Positions 56,031 to 64,000 of a DNA stretch of 64,000 nt are shown here, piece after piece. The position numbers were made by a program, and so were the translations under genes. The notes below the pieces were generated by a model. It did not search any database. It had not been told where the DNA came from and was given only the letters and a program-made list of their open reading frames with translations. How positions within the stretch are numbered: the stretch's first letter is position 1; every line of letters begins with the position of its first letter. Source of the stretch: Massospora cicadina (Eukaryota; Entomophthoromycota; Entomophthoromycetes; Entomophthorales; Entomophthoraceae); assembly GCA_022478985.1 (NCBI GenBank), contig JAKSZP010014953.1, forward strand, positions 1 through 64,000. Direction: 5' to 3'.

Positions 56031-56113
56031 CAAGACCTACTACAATTGTTATCCTGCTAAAACATATTCAGATAATTAAGATGTCAAGCAAAAATTGAAA
56101 TCAAAATTGTACC

Positions 56114-57130
56114 ATGGAAACTGTCCCAGTGAAAACCCCTAAACAAGCACCAATTGATCCCTTGTTAGCCCACCTCCTGGGTCATGAACTAAAGCCTTTT
56201 AAGTCAGGAAATTTTCATCTTTGGCTTAGAAAGTATGAGAACTATGCTGAAGATATTGGTCTATATGATATGGCAAAACTGAAATAAATCAGCAATTTTT
56301 GAATGCAGAAGCAGCAGATTGGTTTAATGTTGAACAACCTTTTATCAGCTGGCACATGCTTGTGGGAGTGGCAACTAAACAATTCGACCATAAAGGCTTT
56401 GTTATTGCTTCTCTAATGATGAACCTAAAGCTCAAAGACTTTGATGATATAGATAAATTTATTGATAAATTCAAAGGACTAATGGCATGTTACCATTGGA
56501 TTGCAATGTAGAATGTCTTTAAGAGAGCTCAGAGTGAAGTGATTTGCTATATCAATAGATCACAAGCAGTGGACTGGTCCTTGGAAACCTTACATGATCC
56601 ATTCCACTGTGTATTTATTGAGTCTTCACCCATTGATGTTAATGCAACAATCTCTGTACTGCATTCATATGCACATACTTATGCTCAAGAACAGGCATCA
56701 AATACCTTTGGCTCATCAGCATCAAATTATAGTACAAACAACAGAAGTATCTTTGAGCATAGAGTTTTAGACCCTCCAGTCAAATCTATAAATCCAAGCA
56801 TGTCTGCCAAGCTGGATCAATTAACTTAGAAGTTCAACTCTCTCTCAGTATTATTAACTCAAGGTAGTGGGACTCAATACACATTTATACAGTGCTAAAA
56901 TTGTAAGAATATATAACACCTCTCTTGGGATTGCAAGAAACCATGCTGCCTCTCTCAAGGAAACCATACTTCCCATGTATGACCCAATCACAATAAACCT
57001 AAAGAACAGTTACTTTACAAAGCTTTTTCTACCCAACGGAATAGAAAAACACATTATAATATCAGAGTGGCAGACCTTTTGAACCACTTATATGAACCAA
57101 AGAAACCAAGCTTTCAATTTATAGTTTCAC
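56114..57130 (+). pseudogene. Gag of element H
   Basis: ATG at 56114 with a 57-codon first frame (FKSGNFHLWLRKYENYAEDI) ending at 56285. A frame shift leads to 56299-56511 (capsid helices, MNLKLKDFDDIDKFIDKF) and 56539-56829. The zinc knuckle C-x2-C-x4-H-x4-C lies at 56893-56934 with two stop codons inside it. Capsid and RNA-binding role by family. Confidence 0.7.
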
Positions 57131-57439
57131 CAAATGGAAGAGTATTGAAAATGAACCAGAATATATAGAAACTACACCAATGGAAGTAGATGGCAATGGA
57201 CAGATAGGCCCATACACCCAAAATAACATGAACCAAGGAAGCAAAGCAGAAAAAGGGTAGAGAAACATCATTTTAATCCAGCAGGAATCAGTGCCCAGTC
57301 TATACTAAATGACACAACCATAGAGTGTAAACTAGCATCTCTATGTTGCTCATCACGGCCCTGCAAGTAGACTCATGCAGCTTTTGAGTTCAATGCAACT
57401 CCGCCTATCTGCAAGCAATGAATAGGAATCCTTCCTAGC

Positions 57440-57800
57440 AGATGATGGTGCACCACATACCCAAGGAATTGTTCAAGGTATCAATACTGATATAATTCTA
57501 GATGGTGGAGCCAATGCAAATACTATATCCCTTAAGTTCTTATGGGAATGTGGCATTGAAACCATTTATGAAAGCACAGAAGTATTCTCATTTGCCAACG
57601 GCTCCACAGCAAAAGTGCTTTAAATGGTAACAGATATTGAACTATCAATTGCTGGGATACAATATACAATCAATGCCACCGTTTTTGACCTAGATTATAA
57701 CCAGTACTATTAGGATGACACATACTTAAATCACTAGGAATTAATATTGATTATGCTTCAGACACTTACTCCATAGCCACCAAAGAAGGTCTAGCCCCAC
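57440..57800 (+). pseudogene. Aspartic protease of element H
   Basis: TDIILDGGANANTISLKFLW at about 57488-57547 carries the active-site loop as D-G-G-A (usual D-S/T-G-A), followed by VFSFANGSTAKVL and ELSIAGIQYTINATVFDLDY with the flap and second strand. One stop near 57622. The interval 57131-57440 is the basic gag-pol linker in mixed frames. Confidence 0.65.
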
Positions 57801-58079
57801 TGAGGATCACTTATGGCCCTAATCTGGAAATGAATTCTCAAATGATGCTTTGTGAGTCAATAACTGCACAAATCAGATCAAACAAATTCTTATCAACTCA
57901 ATGCCAAGATAAGGTTATGAACCTATTGAACCAATTCAAATGCTTAGAAGTATCAGATGTGGATGAGCTACCATAGGCATCATGTGGAAAACATTATATC
58001 TTTGTTGCTAAAGCCCACCAATTTGATGACAACCTTACCACTTACCTCCAAAGTATGATAAATTAGTGCACAAATCAAT

Positions 58080-58750
58080 TTCAAAGATGCTAAAGGGCCA
58101 AATTAATCCAGCCAAGTCAGAGCCCTTGGGCATTTCCGATTGTGGTGATACCAAAGAAAAATGGAAATCTTCGCTTATGTGTTGATTATGTGTCACTGAA
58201 CCAAGTAACTGAAGATGGTGCATACCCAATACCATTGATTCCAGATATTTTTGCCTCCTTTTCAGAAAAAACATGGTTTAAAAATCTGTATCTGTTTTCA
58301 GGTTATTACCAAATTGGAATGGCAGCTGACAGTACCAAGTACACAAGCTTTGTGACAAAATATGGACATTTTGAATTTTTATGGATGCTCTTTGGCCTTT
58401 TAGGAGCACCACAAGCTTTCCAGCGTATAATGAACACTGTATTTGCAGATTTGCTTACAAAATGTGTAACATATATCTGGATGACATTACAATAGCACCT
58501 TCATCCTTTACCAGCACCTTTTGGATATCCATACCTGCCTAAACTGACTTAAGGAACATGGATTCTCACTCAATACAGAAAAATCAATCTTTTTACCCAA
58601 GAACTGAAACTGTTGGGTCATGTAATTTTACCACAAGGGCGCTCACCTGATTCTGATAAAGTGAAGGCAATCAAACAGTTGAAATTCCCAGACTCAATTC
58701 CATCGATTCAATCCTTTTTAGGTGCCATAGGATAATATGCCACTTTTATA
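58080..58750 (+). pseudogene. Reverse transcriptase of element H
   Basis: Frame 58142-58495 (117 codons): MVIPKKNGNLRLCVDYVSLN, PIPLIPDIFASFSEKTWFKN, SGYYQIGMAADSTKYTSFVT, KYGHFEFLWMLFGL, APQAFQRIMNTVF. The catalytic YLDD is intact at 58474-58485 but in the next frame. The thumb follows (ELKLLGHVILPQGRSPDSDK, 58600). Confidence 0.85.
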
Positions 58751-58753
58751 CCC

Positions 58754-59098
58754 ATGTATGGAGACTTGGCAGCACTACTATTCAAACTACTTAAAAAAGG
58801 AACCAAGTTTATATGGACGAGCCAACATGATATTTTATTTGAAAAACTCAAGATGACACTAGTGAATAGCCCAATCCTGATTCACCCAAACTTTGAAGAA
58901 CCATTTTACATATTTACTAAGACAAGTGAATATGCATTAGGTGCTGTTTTATCACAGAAAAAAATCAACATCTATCAACCAGTAGAATATCTGTTAAGAA
59001 AATTCTCTTCAGCGGAGAGAAATTACTTAACCTATGAACAAGAAACATTAGAAGTGGTATGGGACCTCAGAAAACTTCATTATTATCTCCTAGGATGA
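58754..59098 (+). pseudogene. RNase H of element H
   Basis: A 114-codon open frame: connection FKLLKKGTKFIWTSQHDILF, PILIHPNFEEPFYIFTKTSE (first catalytic Asp changed to Thr in the D-A-S position), YALGAVLSQKK, FSSAERNYLTYEQETLEVVW (catalytic Glu present), LRKLHYYLLG. Continues to 59180 with an IDTSALQ strand. Confidence 0.8.
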
Positions 59099-59439
59099 AA
59101 ATGTACCATATTTATTGACACATCAGCACTTCAAACTATTTTTAATGATCCAGCTTCATCAAGCTGGCGAATCTGATGGATTTATGAACTAAATGGATTT
59201 CAACTTTAATATTATTCATATTCCAGAAAACAAAACGTTTTAGAAGATGCCTTATCTCAAATTCCAGTCAAGGATACTAAGAAATCTTTAGCAATGTTTC
59301 CACTGGACCTATAATCTGAACTAGTGAAAGTTTGGCAATTTCCAACTTCAAATTAAAATCCCTTCAACTATCAAGGACAAGTAAAAATTCTTAGCAGCTT
59401 GCCTAAAATTTATAGTCATTAATGGAATCTTATACCGCT

Positions 59440-60509
59440 GAAATGGAGATGAACTGCAACAAGTTCCATTGATTGGTCAATGCCAACACTGTCTTAGCTT
59501 AAATCATGATAAGATGGGACATTTTGGTCGTGCCACCACATGGGAATAACTCAGATTCTCATATTAGGGGCCAAACGCTTATGCAGACTGTTGTGAGTTA
59601 GTAAAAACGTGTTATCCATGTCAGATATTTGATAAATCACATGTGGATAACCAGATTTACTCACCTATTACTACAGATGGTCTATTTGAAATGTGATGAT
59701 TGGATTTCGTTGAAAGTATCTTATCTTTATCAAATAGTTGCAATTAATTTATTCTAGTAGAATCAGAATATTTTCTAAATGGCCAGTAGCTATTGCCTCC
59801 AAAAATGGATGCTCAAACAGTTGCAGAGTTTCACTATTACCACATCTTTTCAGTATTCGGCTTCACCTCAAAGCATCCTTACAGATTGTGGAACCCACTT
59901 CAATAATAAATGGCTAATGAATTTCTCAAAAACGTGGGAACCTCACATATCCTTACTACAGCCTACAACCCACTCTGTAATGGCTAAACTGAACGCTTTA
60001 ACAAGACGTTAATATAATTATTATCCCGATCTACAGTATATAACCCCACAGAATAGGACTGCACAATACCAGATATACTTTGGGCTTATTGGACAAAGAA
60101 ACATTGCACAACCCAATGTACCCCTTATGAAGTCTTATTTTGTATAAAGTTTACACACTTTAAACTGCAATTATGAGTGAACAAAGAATAAAGAAGAATA
60201 TTTTGTAACCACTTGTAATCAAGTGACAGAAGGAATTAATACCCAGGTGAAGGCTAGGTTGGCACAGGAACAAAATTCCAATGCAAAAATCATCCCATTT
60301 TTCAGTAGGGTTACATTCCTCTTGTTTAGAAATGATGTACTCAAATCTCACTCAGGTAAATTTATGCCAAAATGGCATGGACCATTTAAGATTGCCAAAA
60401 TCAATGGCAAAGGCTCATATACACTTACACAATTAAATGGGACAATTTATATGACACCTGTATCAGGACGCCACCTCAAGTTTTCTATAAACTTGTTTAA
60501 GGAGGGGAG
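59440..60509 (+). pseudogene. Integrase of element H
   Basis: Zinc-binding region near 59490-59640 (H-x-G, C-Y-P-C-Q-I-F). Core 59770-60010: KWPVAIASKN, H-I-F-S-V-F-G-F-like, LTDCGTHFNNKWL (second catalytic Asp), then an N-G-x-T-E-R-F-N-like third block across stops. C-terminal domain in the frame 60223-60672: FLLFRNDVL, KWHGPFKIAKINGKGSYTLT (GPF module), S-G-R-H-L-K-F. That frame continues into the 3' LTR. Confidence 0.8.
60500..60509 (+). promoter_or_regulatory. Polypurine tract of element H
   Basis: AGGAGGGGAG immediately before the 3' LTR start at 60510. Confidence 0.75.
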
Positions 60510-60687
60510 TGTGATGAAAACAACAGAAAACTCAATTCTTACTAAGGAACAAGAAGCTAATATCATATCCCTTGGAACAGAACTTACCATTCCTGAATAT
60601 ACCTCAGAACCCAGCCCACTTCCCAAAGCAAAAATGGCAAACCAATCTCCACCTATAACTTGGTTAACCTAAACTCAACTTTCATAA
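60510..60687 (+). repeat. Truncated 3' LTR of element H
   Basis: First about 178 bp of the LTR, matching 55776-55950, then an abrupt switch to K-type sequence. The pol frame stays open through it until 60672. Confidence 0.75.
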
Positions 60688-61062
60688 ATGCGGCTGATAA
60701 GAATTATATTGGACTCCCAGTCTGGGTGTGTGAGCACCCAGTGGAGAGCTCAGAATGCCAAAGGCACAGCAGTCTGAGCAACTTACAGTAGGGGAGATCT
60801 ATTGGGATGTGAGGAAAGTAAAGGTTCATTAATGTACCAAAGGCCCCAAGGCAAACCAGATGGTTGCAATGGGGCAACTGCAAGTCTTGTAGGAGCAACC
60901 CCTAAGGGCGGGAGAGGCGGGGAGGATGATGACTCCTACAGAGTTCATGGTTGCTGGCCTTCAGCTTTGAACAGGTGAGTTTGTATGCCAGCGAGGGATG
61001 GCACAGGGGCCGCTGCGTGAACAGGGGTGCAGGTGGAGAGGGAAATGGACCCGCGGTGAGCG

Positions 61063-61488
61063 TTAGAGCTGAGCTCCCCCTTGGGCGGGGTGCTCCAGGG
61101 TCCTCAGGTGGGTGGGGCCAGTGGCGGATGAACCAGGTATGGGGGCTGAGTTTGTAAGCACCAGGGCAGGGGCGCCCTGGTGCTGCTCTAACCGGGGAGC
61201 GGTCTCAGAGATCCCAGCGACGGAGTGAATGGATGGATTCACATTAGACAGATACACAAAAGCAGATGGAGAAGCGACCTCATTATCAGGGGAAAGATGG
61301 TTTATGGCAAATACAATCCGCCGCCACATGGTGAGGTTGAGTGACCAGATGAACCAGTTGGCGAACATTGGGATGAGTATCTGGATAATGGCACACTTCA
61401 CCAGATTAATCAGCAAAATTTTGAAAGAAAATAGACAGATGGAGGCCATGGCAAGTTGTCCAGGGTATTCAAGTTTTATTGGGTGCAA
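61063..61488 (-). CDS. Hydrophobic ORF in the K LTR
   Basis: 141 codons. The N-terminal third has hydrophobic segments (MASICLFSFKILLINL, KCAIIQILIPMFANWFIW), followed by a polar tail rich in Ser, Pro and Thr (SPDNEVASPSAFVYLSNVNP). It lies downstream of the AATAAA-type signal, where the other LTR copies also have a hydrophobic frame; in 5' LTR position it would be near the start of the genomic RNA. Direct residue alignment with the other copies is weak. Confidence 0.35.
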   Translation of the reverse strand: MHPIKLEYPGQLAMASICLFSFKILLINLVKCAIIQILIPMFANWFIWSLNLTMWRRIVFAINHLSPDNEVASPSAFVYLSNVNPSIHSVAGISETAPRLEQHQGAPALVLTNSAPIPGSSATGPTHLRTLEHPAQGGAQL

Positions 61489-61969
61489 AGCGTGGGAAGG
61501 TTAGAGAATGAATCAACAACCACCCCTAAACAAGACAGTTGCCTTAAGTATGGGGAGAATCACATAGTGAGGTGCCAAGGGATTGGTTGATTGGGGATCA
61601 GTAATGGGATTTTGTTGGATGGTGGGGAGGAGGGCGGGGGATGTCCAAGATCTTGGCAAAATCAAAAAAACTTTTGCAGATTTTTCTGAATAGTTGGGTC
61701 TAAACCAGGTCGATAATACTGATCTGGGCCCTGACCATCTGAGTCAGCCTAATCACACGGTTCAGATTCCCCAGATTTGTCCTGGGGGGCTGTGGCCACT
61801 GTGCTGGGTCATTTGCAACTGGGTTTAAACTCTTGATCTGACTATTTTCACAATCCAAACTTCTCAGATCCATCCCGGGGAGTAGGGGCAACTGGTCCAA
61901 GTTGCTTGCAACCTGGTTCAAAACCTGAATTGTGTGCTGATCTAATTTTTTGGCCTCAGCCAGTCCAGA

Positions 61970-62112
61970 CTGGCTCCTCCAGCCTGGAATTTGCAGACTA
62001 GGATCCAACATTAGTACTGGCTCCTCCAGCCTGGAATTTGCAGACTAGGCTCCAACATTAGTACTGGCTCCTCCAGCCTGGAATTTTCAGACCAGGCTCT
62101 GATACTAGTACT
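61970..62112 (-). repeat. 47-bp tandem triplication
   Basis: Three direct copies of a 47-bp unit beginning CTGGCTCCTCCAGCCTGGAA, the first two nearly identical, the third with several changes. 47 is not a multiple of 3, so the array shifts the reading frame of the DERW ORF (stop at 62011). Confidence 0.85.
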
Positions 62113-62742
62113 GGCTATTTCCTCAAAATTTTGGCATGTTTTCCCTGGTGAGTGAGGGGTCCCAGGGGCCTGCCCATGGCCCCTGGCTTGCATAATCTCC
62201 TGGCAGGCTCCCTCTATTAGGCCTACCAGGGTTGAGGAGGGGGGGGGAGAAACCTGGTTGTCTTTAGGGGGAAGGGCTGGATCATCTACCACCGCCAAGT
62301 CACTCAACTGTGACAGGGGGTCCACTTGGGCCTTTGTACCCCTTTTTGTCCAAAAGGGGTGTTGCTCCCTATCCAGTTGCAGGGGCTGGTTTTCAGGAGA
62401 GAGGGGAGAAACCTGGTTGTCTTTAGGGGGAATGGCAGTCACCCAGCGCTCATCTACCACATGTGCCAAGTCTCTCAACTGTGACAGGGGGTCCACTTGG
62501 GCCTTTGGACCCCTTTTTGTCCGAAAGGGGTGTTGCTCCCTATCCAGTTGCAGGGGCTGGTCCCCAGGACTTACACTACCCTTTCCTTTTTTGACAGGGA
62601 GGAGACTTCCACCTGGGGCATGGACCAAGGCATAATTCTTGTGCCTTTCTGGGAGCTTTATGGCCAGGATGTCCACGATCTTCTGGGGGGACAGGGAGCT
62701 GCTGGGTGGGAGGTGTAGAATTCCTCTATCAGGTCCTTGCAA
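62011..62742 (-). CDS. LTR-borne DERW-motif ORF of element K
   Basis: 243-codon frame; the part from 62575 down is in the LTR. The upstream part overlaps the end of pol in another frame and ends in IKLPERHK, also seen in J. In the LTR: GDQPLQLDREQHPF, DLAHVVDERWVTAIPP (62471-62427), then a tandem copy in which the motif is damaged (DLAVVDDPALPP), SSTLVGLIEGACQEIMQARG, and a Leu/Pro-rich end. A continuation in another frame (62011-61700) follows the 47-bp repeats and is helical (LNQVASNLDQLPLL). No known domain, no signal peptide. Least decayed copy together with the one in element B. Confidence 0.5.
   Translation of the reverse strand: MQGPDRGILHLPPSSSLSPQKIVDILAIKLPERHKNYALVHAPGGSLLPVKKGKGSVSPGDQPLQLDREQHPFRTKRGPKAQVDPLSQLRDLAHVVDERWVTAIPPKDNQVSPLSPENQPLQLDREQHPFWTKRGTKAQVDPLSQLSDLAVVDDPALPPKDNQVSPPPSSTLVGLIEGACQEIMQARGHGQAPGTPHSPGKTCQNFEEIASTSIRAWSENSRLEEPVLMLEPSLQIPGWRSQY
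62247..62568 (-). repeat. Tandem duplication of about 160 bp around the DERW motif
   Basis: Two direct copies, 62247-62405 and 62406-62568, nearly identical except for an 11-bp gap in the left copy that removes W-V-T-A of the motif. Confidence 0.85.
62576..62592 (-). promoter_or_regulatory. Polypurine tract of element K
   Basis: Minus strand AAAAAAGGAAAGGGTAG immediately before the LTR start TGTAAGT. It fixes the left boundary of the LTR and shows that the DERW frame is inside it. Confidence 0.8.
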
Positions 62743-62860
62743 TTTGCATAGTCGCGTGCACTCACACAGCTGTTCTCATAAGAGGGTAGCCTTTCCAGGC
62801 AACCAGGTATTGAATGGATCTGTGGGACCTCCAGGAAGCCAGGATAGCCTCCACTCCTTT
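62700..62860 (-). pseudogene. Chromodomain of element K
   Basis: VEAILASWRSHRSIQYLVAW and KGYP, then after a frameshift V-S-A-R-D-Y-A-N and DLIEEFYTSHP: the chromodomain order (E-A-I-L, YLVxWKGYP, LI-EEF). It marks K as a chromovirus. Confidence 0.75.
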
Positions 62861-64000
62861 CTTGGGATTCCCCAACAAGGATTGGCTCTTGTGATGTTGG
62901 CCTTTCCCCTTTGAAGGGGGTCAGGAGGGAGGTATGGAAGACATTATGCTGCTTCCAATGAGTGGGCAGCTTTAAATGGTAGGCTCCATTGCCTAAATCT
63001 TTCTTGACCTCAAAAGGACCAGAGCATTTGGCTGCAAGTTTCTGGGTGGGACTTTCAAGGGGAGGTTGCAGGTGTCCAGCATGATGAGGGAGCTGACTTC
63101 AATATCATGTCCAGGGAGGCGCTTCCAATCAGCAAACTTTTTGTAGTCCTCGATAGACTTCATCAAATGTTCGCAAACCAGGTTATGTGTCTTGCAGAGT
63201 GCACACACGTGGCCTTTGGCTGCAGGAACTGATGAGGAGAGCCAGGGGCCAATTTGGAAGGAGGGGTTGTAACCCAGGGTGGCCTCGAAGGGGGAGAGGT
63301 TGGTCAAGGAGTGGAGTGAATTGTTATATGCAAACTGTGCAAGGGGCAGGTCCTTGGCCCAAGTGTCTTATGAGGCTGTTGCATAACAATCCAGGTACTG
63401 CTCCAGTACCTGGTTCACCCGCTCAGTCTGCCCATCAGACTGGGGGTGGTAGGCAGTAGATCTGCAGGGCTTGATGCTGAGGAGGGATAGCAACTCTTCC
63501 CAGAAACAGGCAGTGAACTGGGGTCCCCTGTCACTCGCTATCTCTTTGAGGAGACCAAACATGGTGAAGACGTGGTTGACAAATAAATTTTCGGTCTCTA
63601 CTGCGGTAATAGAGGAGAGGCAGGGGATGAAGAGTGCAAACTTGGTAAATCGATCTATGACTATCATGATAGCATCTGAGCTGTTAAAGGGGGGAAGCTC
63701 CACGATAAAGTCCACTGAGACTGATGTCCATGGGCCTTCAGCCTGCTGCAGGGTGTGTAGCAACCCCCTCTTCCCAGAACAATATGATTTTGCCCAGGCG
63801 CAGGTGACTCAGTGGGAGATCAAGGAGTGAATGTCCTTTGAGGACCCCAGTTAATTATAAGAACTCTTTATGAGATCCATGCACTTCTTGATGCCAAGGG
63901 TGCCCAACAGTCTGAGTGTAACGGTCAGAAATGTCCCAGTTTCTGATCGCCATCTTACCTTAGGTTCAATGCAATTTACACCAAACGTCCATCATGAGCT
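62861..64000 (-). pseudogene. Integrase of element K
   Basis: Frame 63763-63368 (131 codons): EGPWTSVSVDFIVELPPFNS (first Asp), DAIMIVIDRFTKF, EIASDRGPQFTACFWEE (second Asp), YHPQSDGQTERVNQVLEQYL (catalytic Glu), so the D,D,E triad is intact. Frame 63307-62993 continues (TNLSPFEATLGYNPSF). Upstream at 63.95-63.78 kb the HHCC-type segment is visible across stops (GIKKCMDLIKSS). The gene enters from beyond the right edge; single stops near 63366 and around 62990 interrupt it. Confidence 0.8.

Larger units (their letters stand above)
55776..60687 (+). mobile_element. Gypsy element H
   Basis: Ty3/gypsy element with 5' LTR from 55776, gag, protease, RT, RNase H, integrase and the first part of the 3' LTR from 60510, where it is cut at the junction with element K. 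Polypurine tract AAGGAGGGGAG abuts the 3' LTR start TGTGATG. Its coding parts keep longer frames than the elements of the tower, so it is younger or better preserved. Gag and pol differ from A/B/C and from J/K, making it a separate lineage. No chromodomain seen. Confidence 0.85.
60690..62575 (-). repeat. 3' LTR of element K, about 1.9 kb
   Basis: Begins at 62575 with TGTAAGTCCTGGGGACCAGCC directly after the polypurine tract. Contains the DERW-motif frame (62.57-61.7), a promoter/poly(A)-like block (about 61.6-61.46: TAAGGCAAC, AGGGG, TTGTTG, CCCAATAAAAC), a hydrophobic frame (61488-61063) and a terminal part (61.06-60.69) aligned with the ends of the J LTRs (GTAGGAGTCATCATCC, CTCACACACCCAGA). 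Its last 20 or so bases are missing at the junction with H. Confidence 0.65.
60688..64000 (-). mobile_element. Chromovirus K, 3' half, running off the right edge
   Basis: Minus-strand element with integrase (from the window edge to about 62.99 kb), chromodomain (62.86-62.70), polypurine tract (62592-62576) and a long 3' LTR (62575 to about 60690). Its integrase and LTR identify it as a sister of element J. More GC-rich and better preserved than J. The LTR carries two frames (DERW and hydrophobic) and internal tandem duplications. Confidence 0.8.

Noticed and set aside
62258..62914. Plus-strand ORFs 62258-62635, 62497-62718 and 62639-62914
   Set aside because: Antisense to the DERW frame and chromodomain of K; their apparent internal repeats simply reflect the tandem duplication.
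1..64000. Search for host genes, tRNA or rRNA
   Set aside because: No intact gene structure with intron signals and no cloverleaf or rRNA core was recognised; every frame with a recognisable motif belongs to a retroelement. A tRNA scan could still find a degenerate copy I missed by eye.

Overview
The window reads as eukaryotic nuclear DNA from a large, repeat-dominated genome. I find no convincing host gene, no rRNA or tRNA gene, and no prokaryotic signals. Almost everything recognisable is a decayed retroelement: Ty3/gypsy LTR retrotransposons (several with chromodomains), L1-like LINEs whose gag-like ORF1 carries a CCHC knuckle, solo LTRs and one piggyBac-like MITE. The pol proteins look like those of fungal Ty3/gypsy elements. 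Together with strong CpG depletion in old sequence this makes a repeat-rich filamentous fungus my best guess, but the organism is not settled by the sequence.

Region 1-42 kb is a nested tower. Outermost is gypsy element J (+, about 1.5-42.25 kb). J carries a short LINE (4594-6482) inside its RNase H. Its integrase is cut into three pieces (about 7.05-7.33, 21.30-21.36 and 40.11-40.9 kb) by two large insertions. The first is chromovirus I (-, 7345-21295), itself split just before its chromodomain by element A (+, 8213-15981). The second is element B (+, about 21365-40106), split between protease and reverse transcriptase by element C (-, 26684-36682), which in turn holds a LINE ORF1 copy (about 32.8-34.2 kb). 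A 310-bp MITE sits in the 5' LTR of B. Solo LTRs of the J/K family sit inside A (11213-12453) and B (23079-24656).

Region 42-55.8 kb holds a LINE 3' remnant, another solo J/K-type LTR (-, about 44.0-45.4 kb), a LINE ORF1 copy (-, 45.5-47.05 kb), AT-rich CpG-poor spacers, and the best preserved LINE of the window (48740-54021, -) flanked by a perfect 17-bp target-site duplication.

Region 55.8-64 kb holds gypsy element H (+, 55776-60687), whose 3' LTR is cut off at its junction with element K (-, 60.69 kb to the right edge). K is a sister of J with a recognisable integrase core, a chromodomain, a polypurine tract and a long LTR.

The most unusual signal is in the LTR of the J/K family. It starts TGTAAGT right after the polypurine tract and contains a reading frame with the conserved motif L(A/S/T)HVVDERWVTALP, followed in several copies by a promoter/poly(A)-like block and a second, strongly hydrophobic frame. 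Five copies of the motif occur in the window and differ mainly at third codon positions, so it looks like an LTR-borne protein that was under selection. I cannot assign it to a known family.
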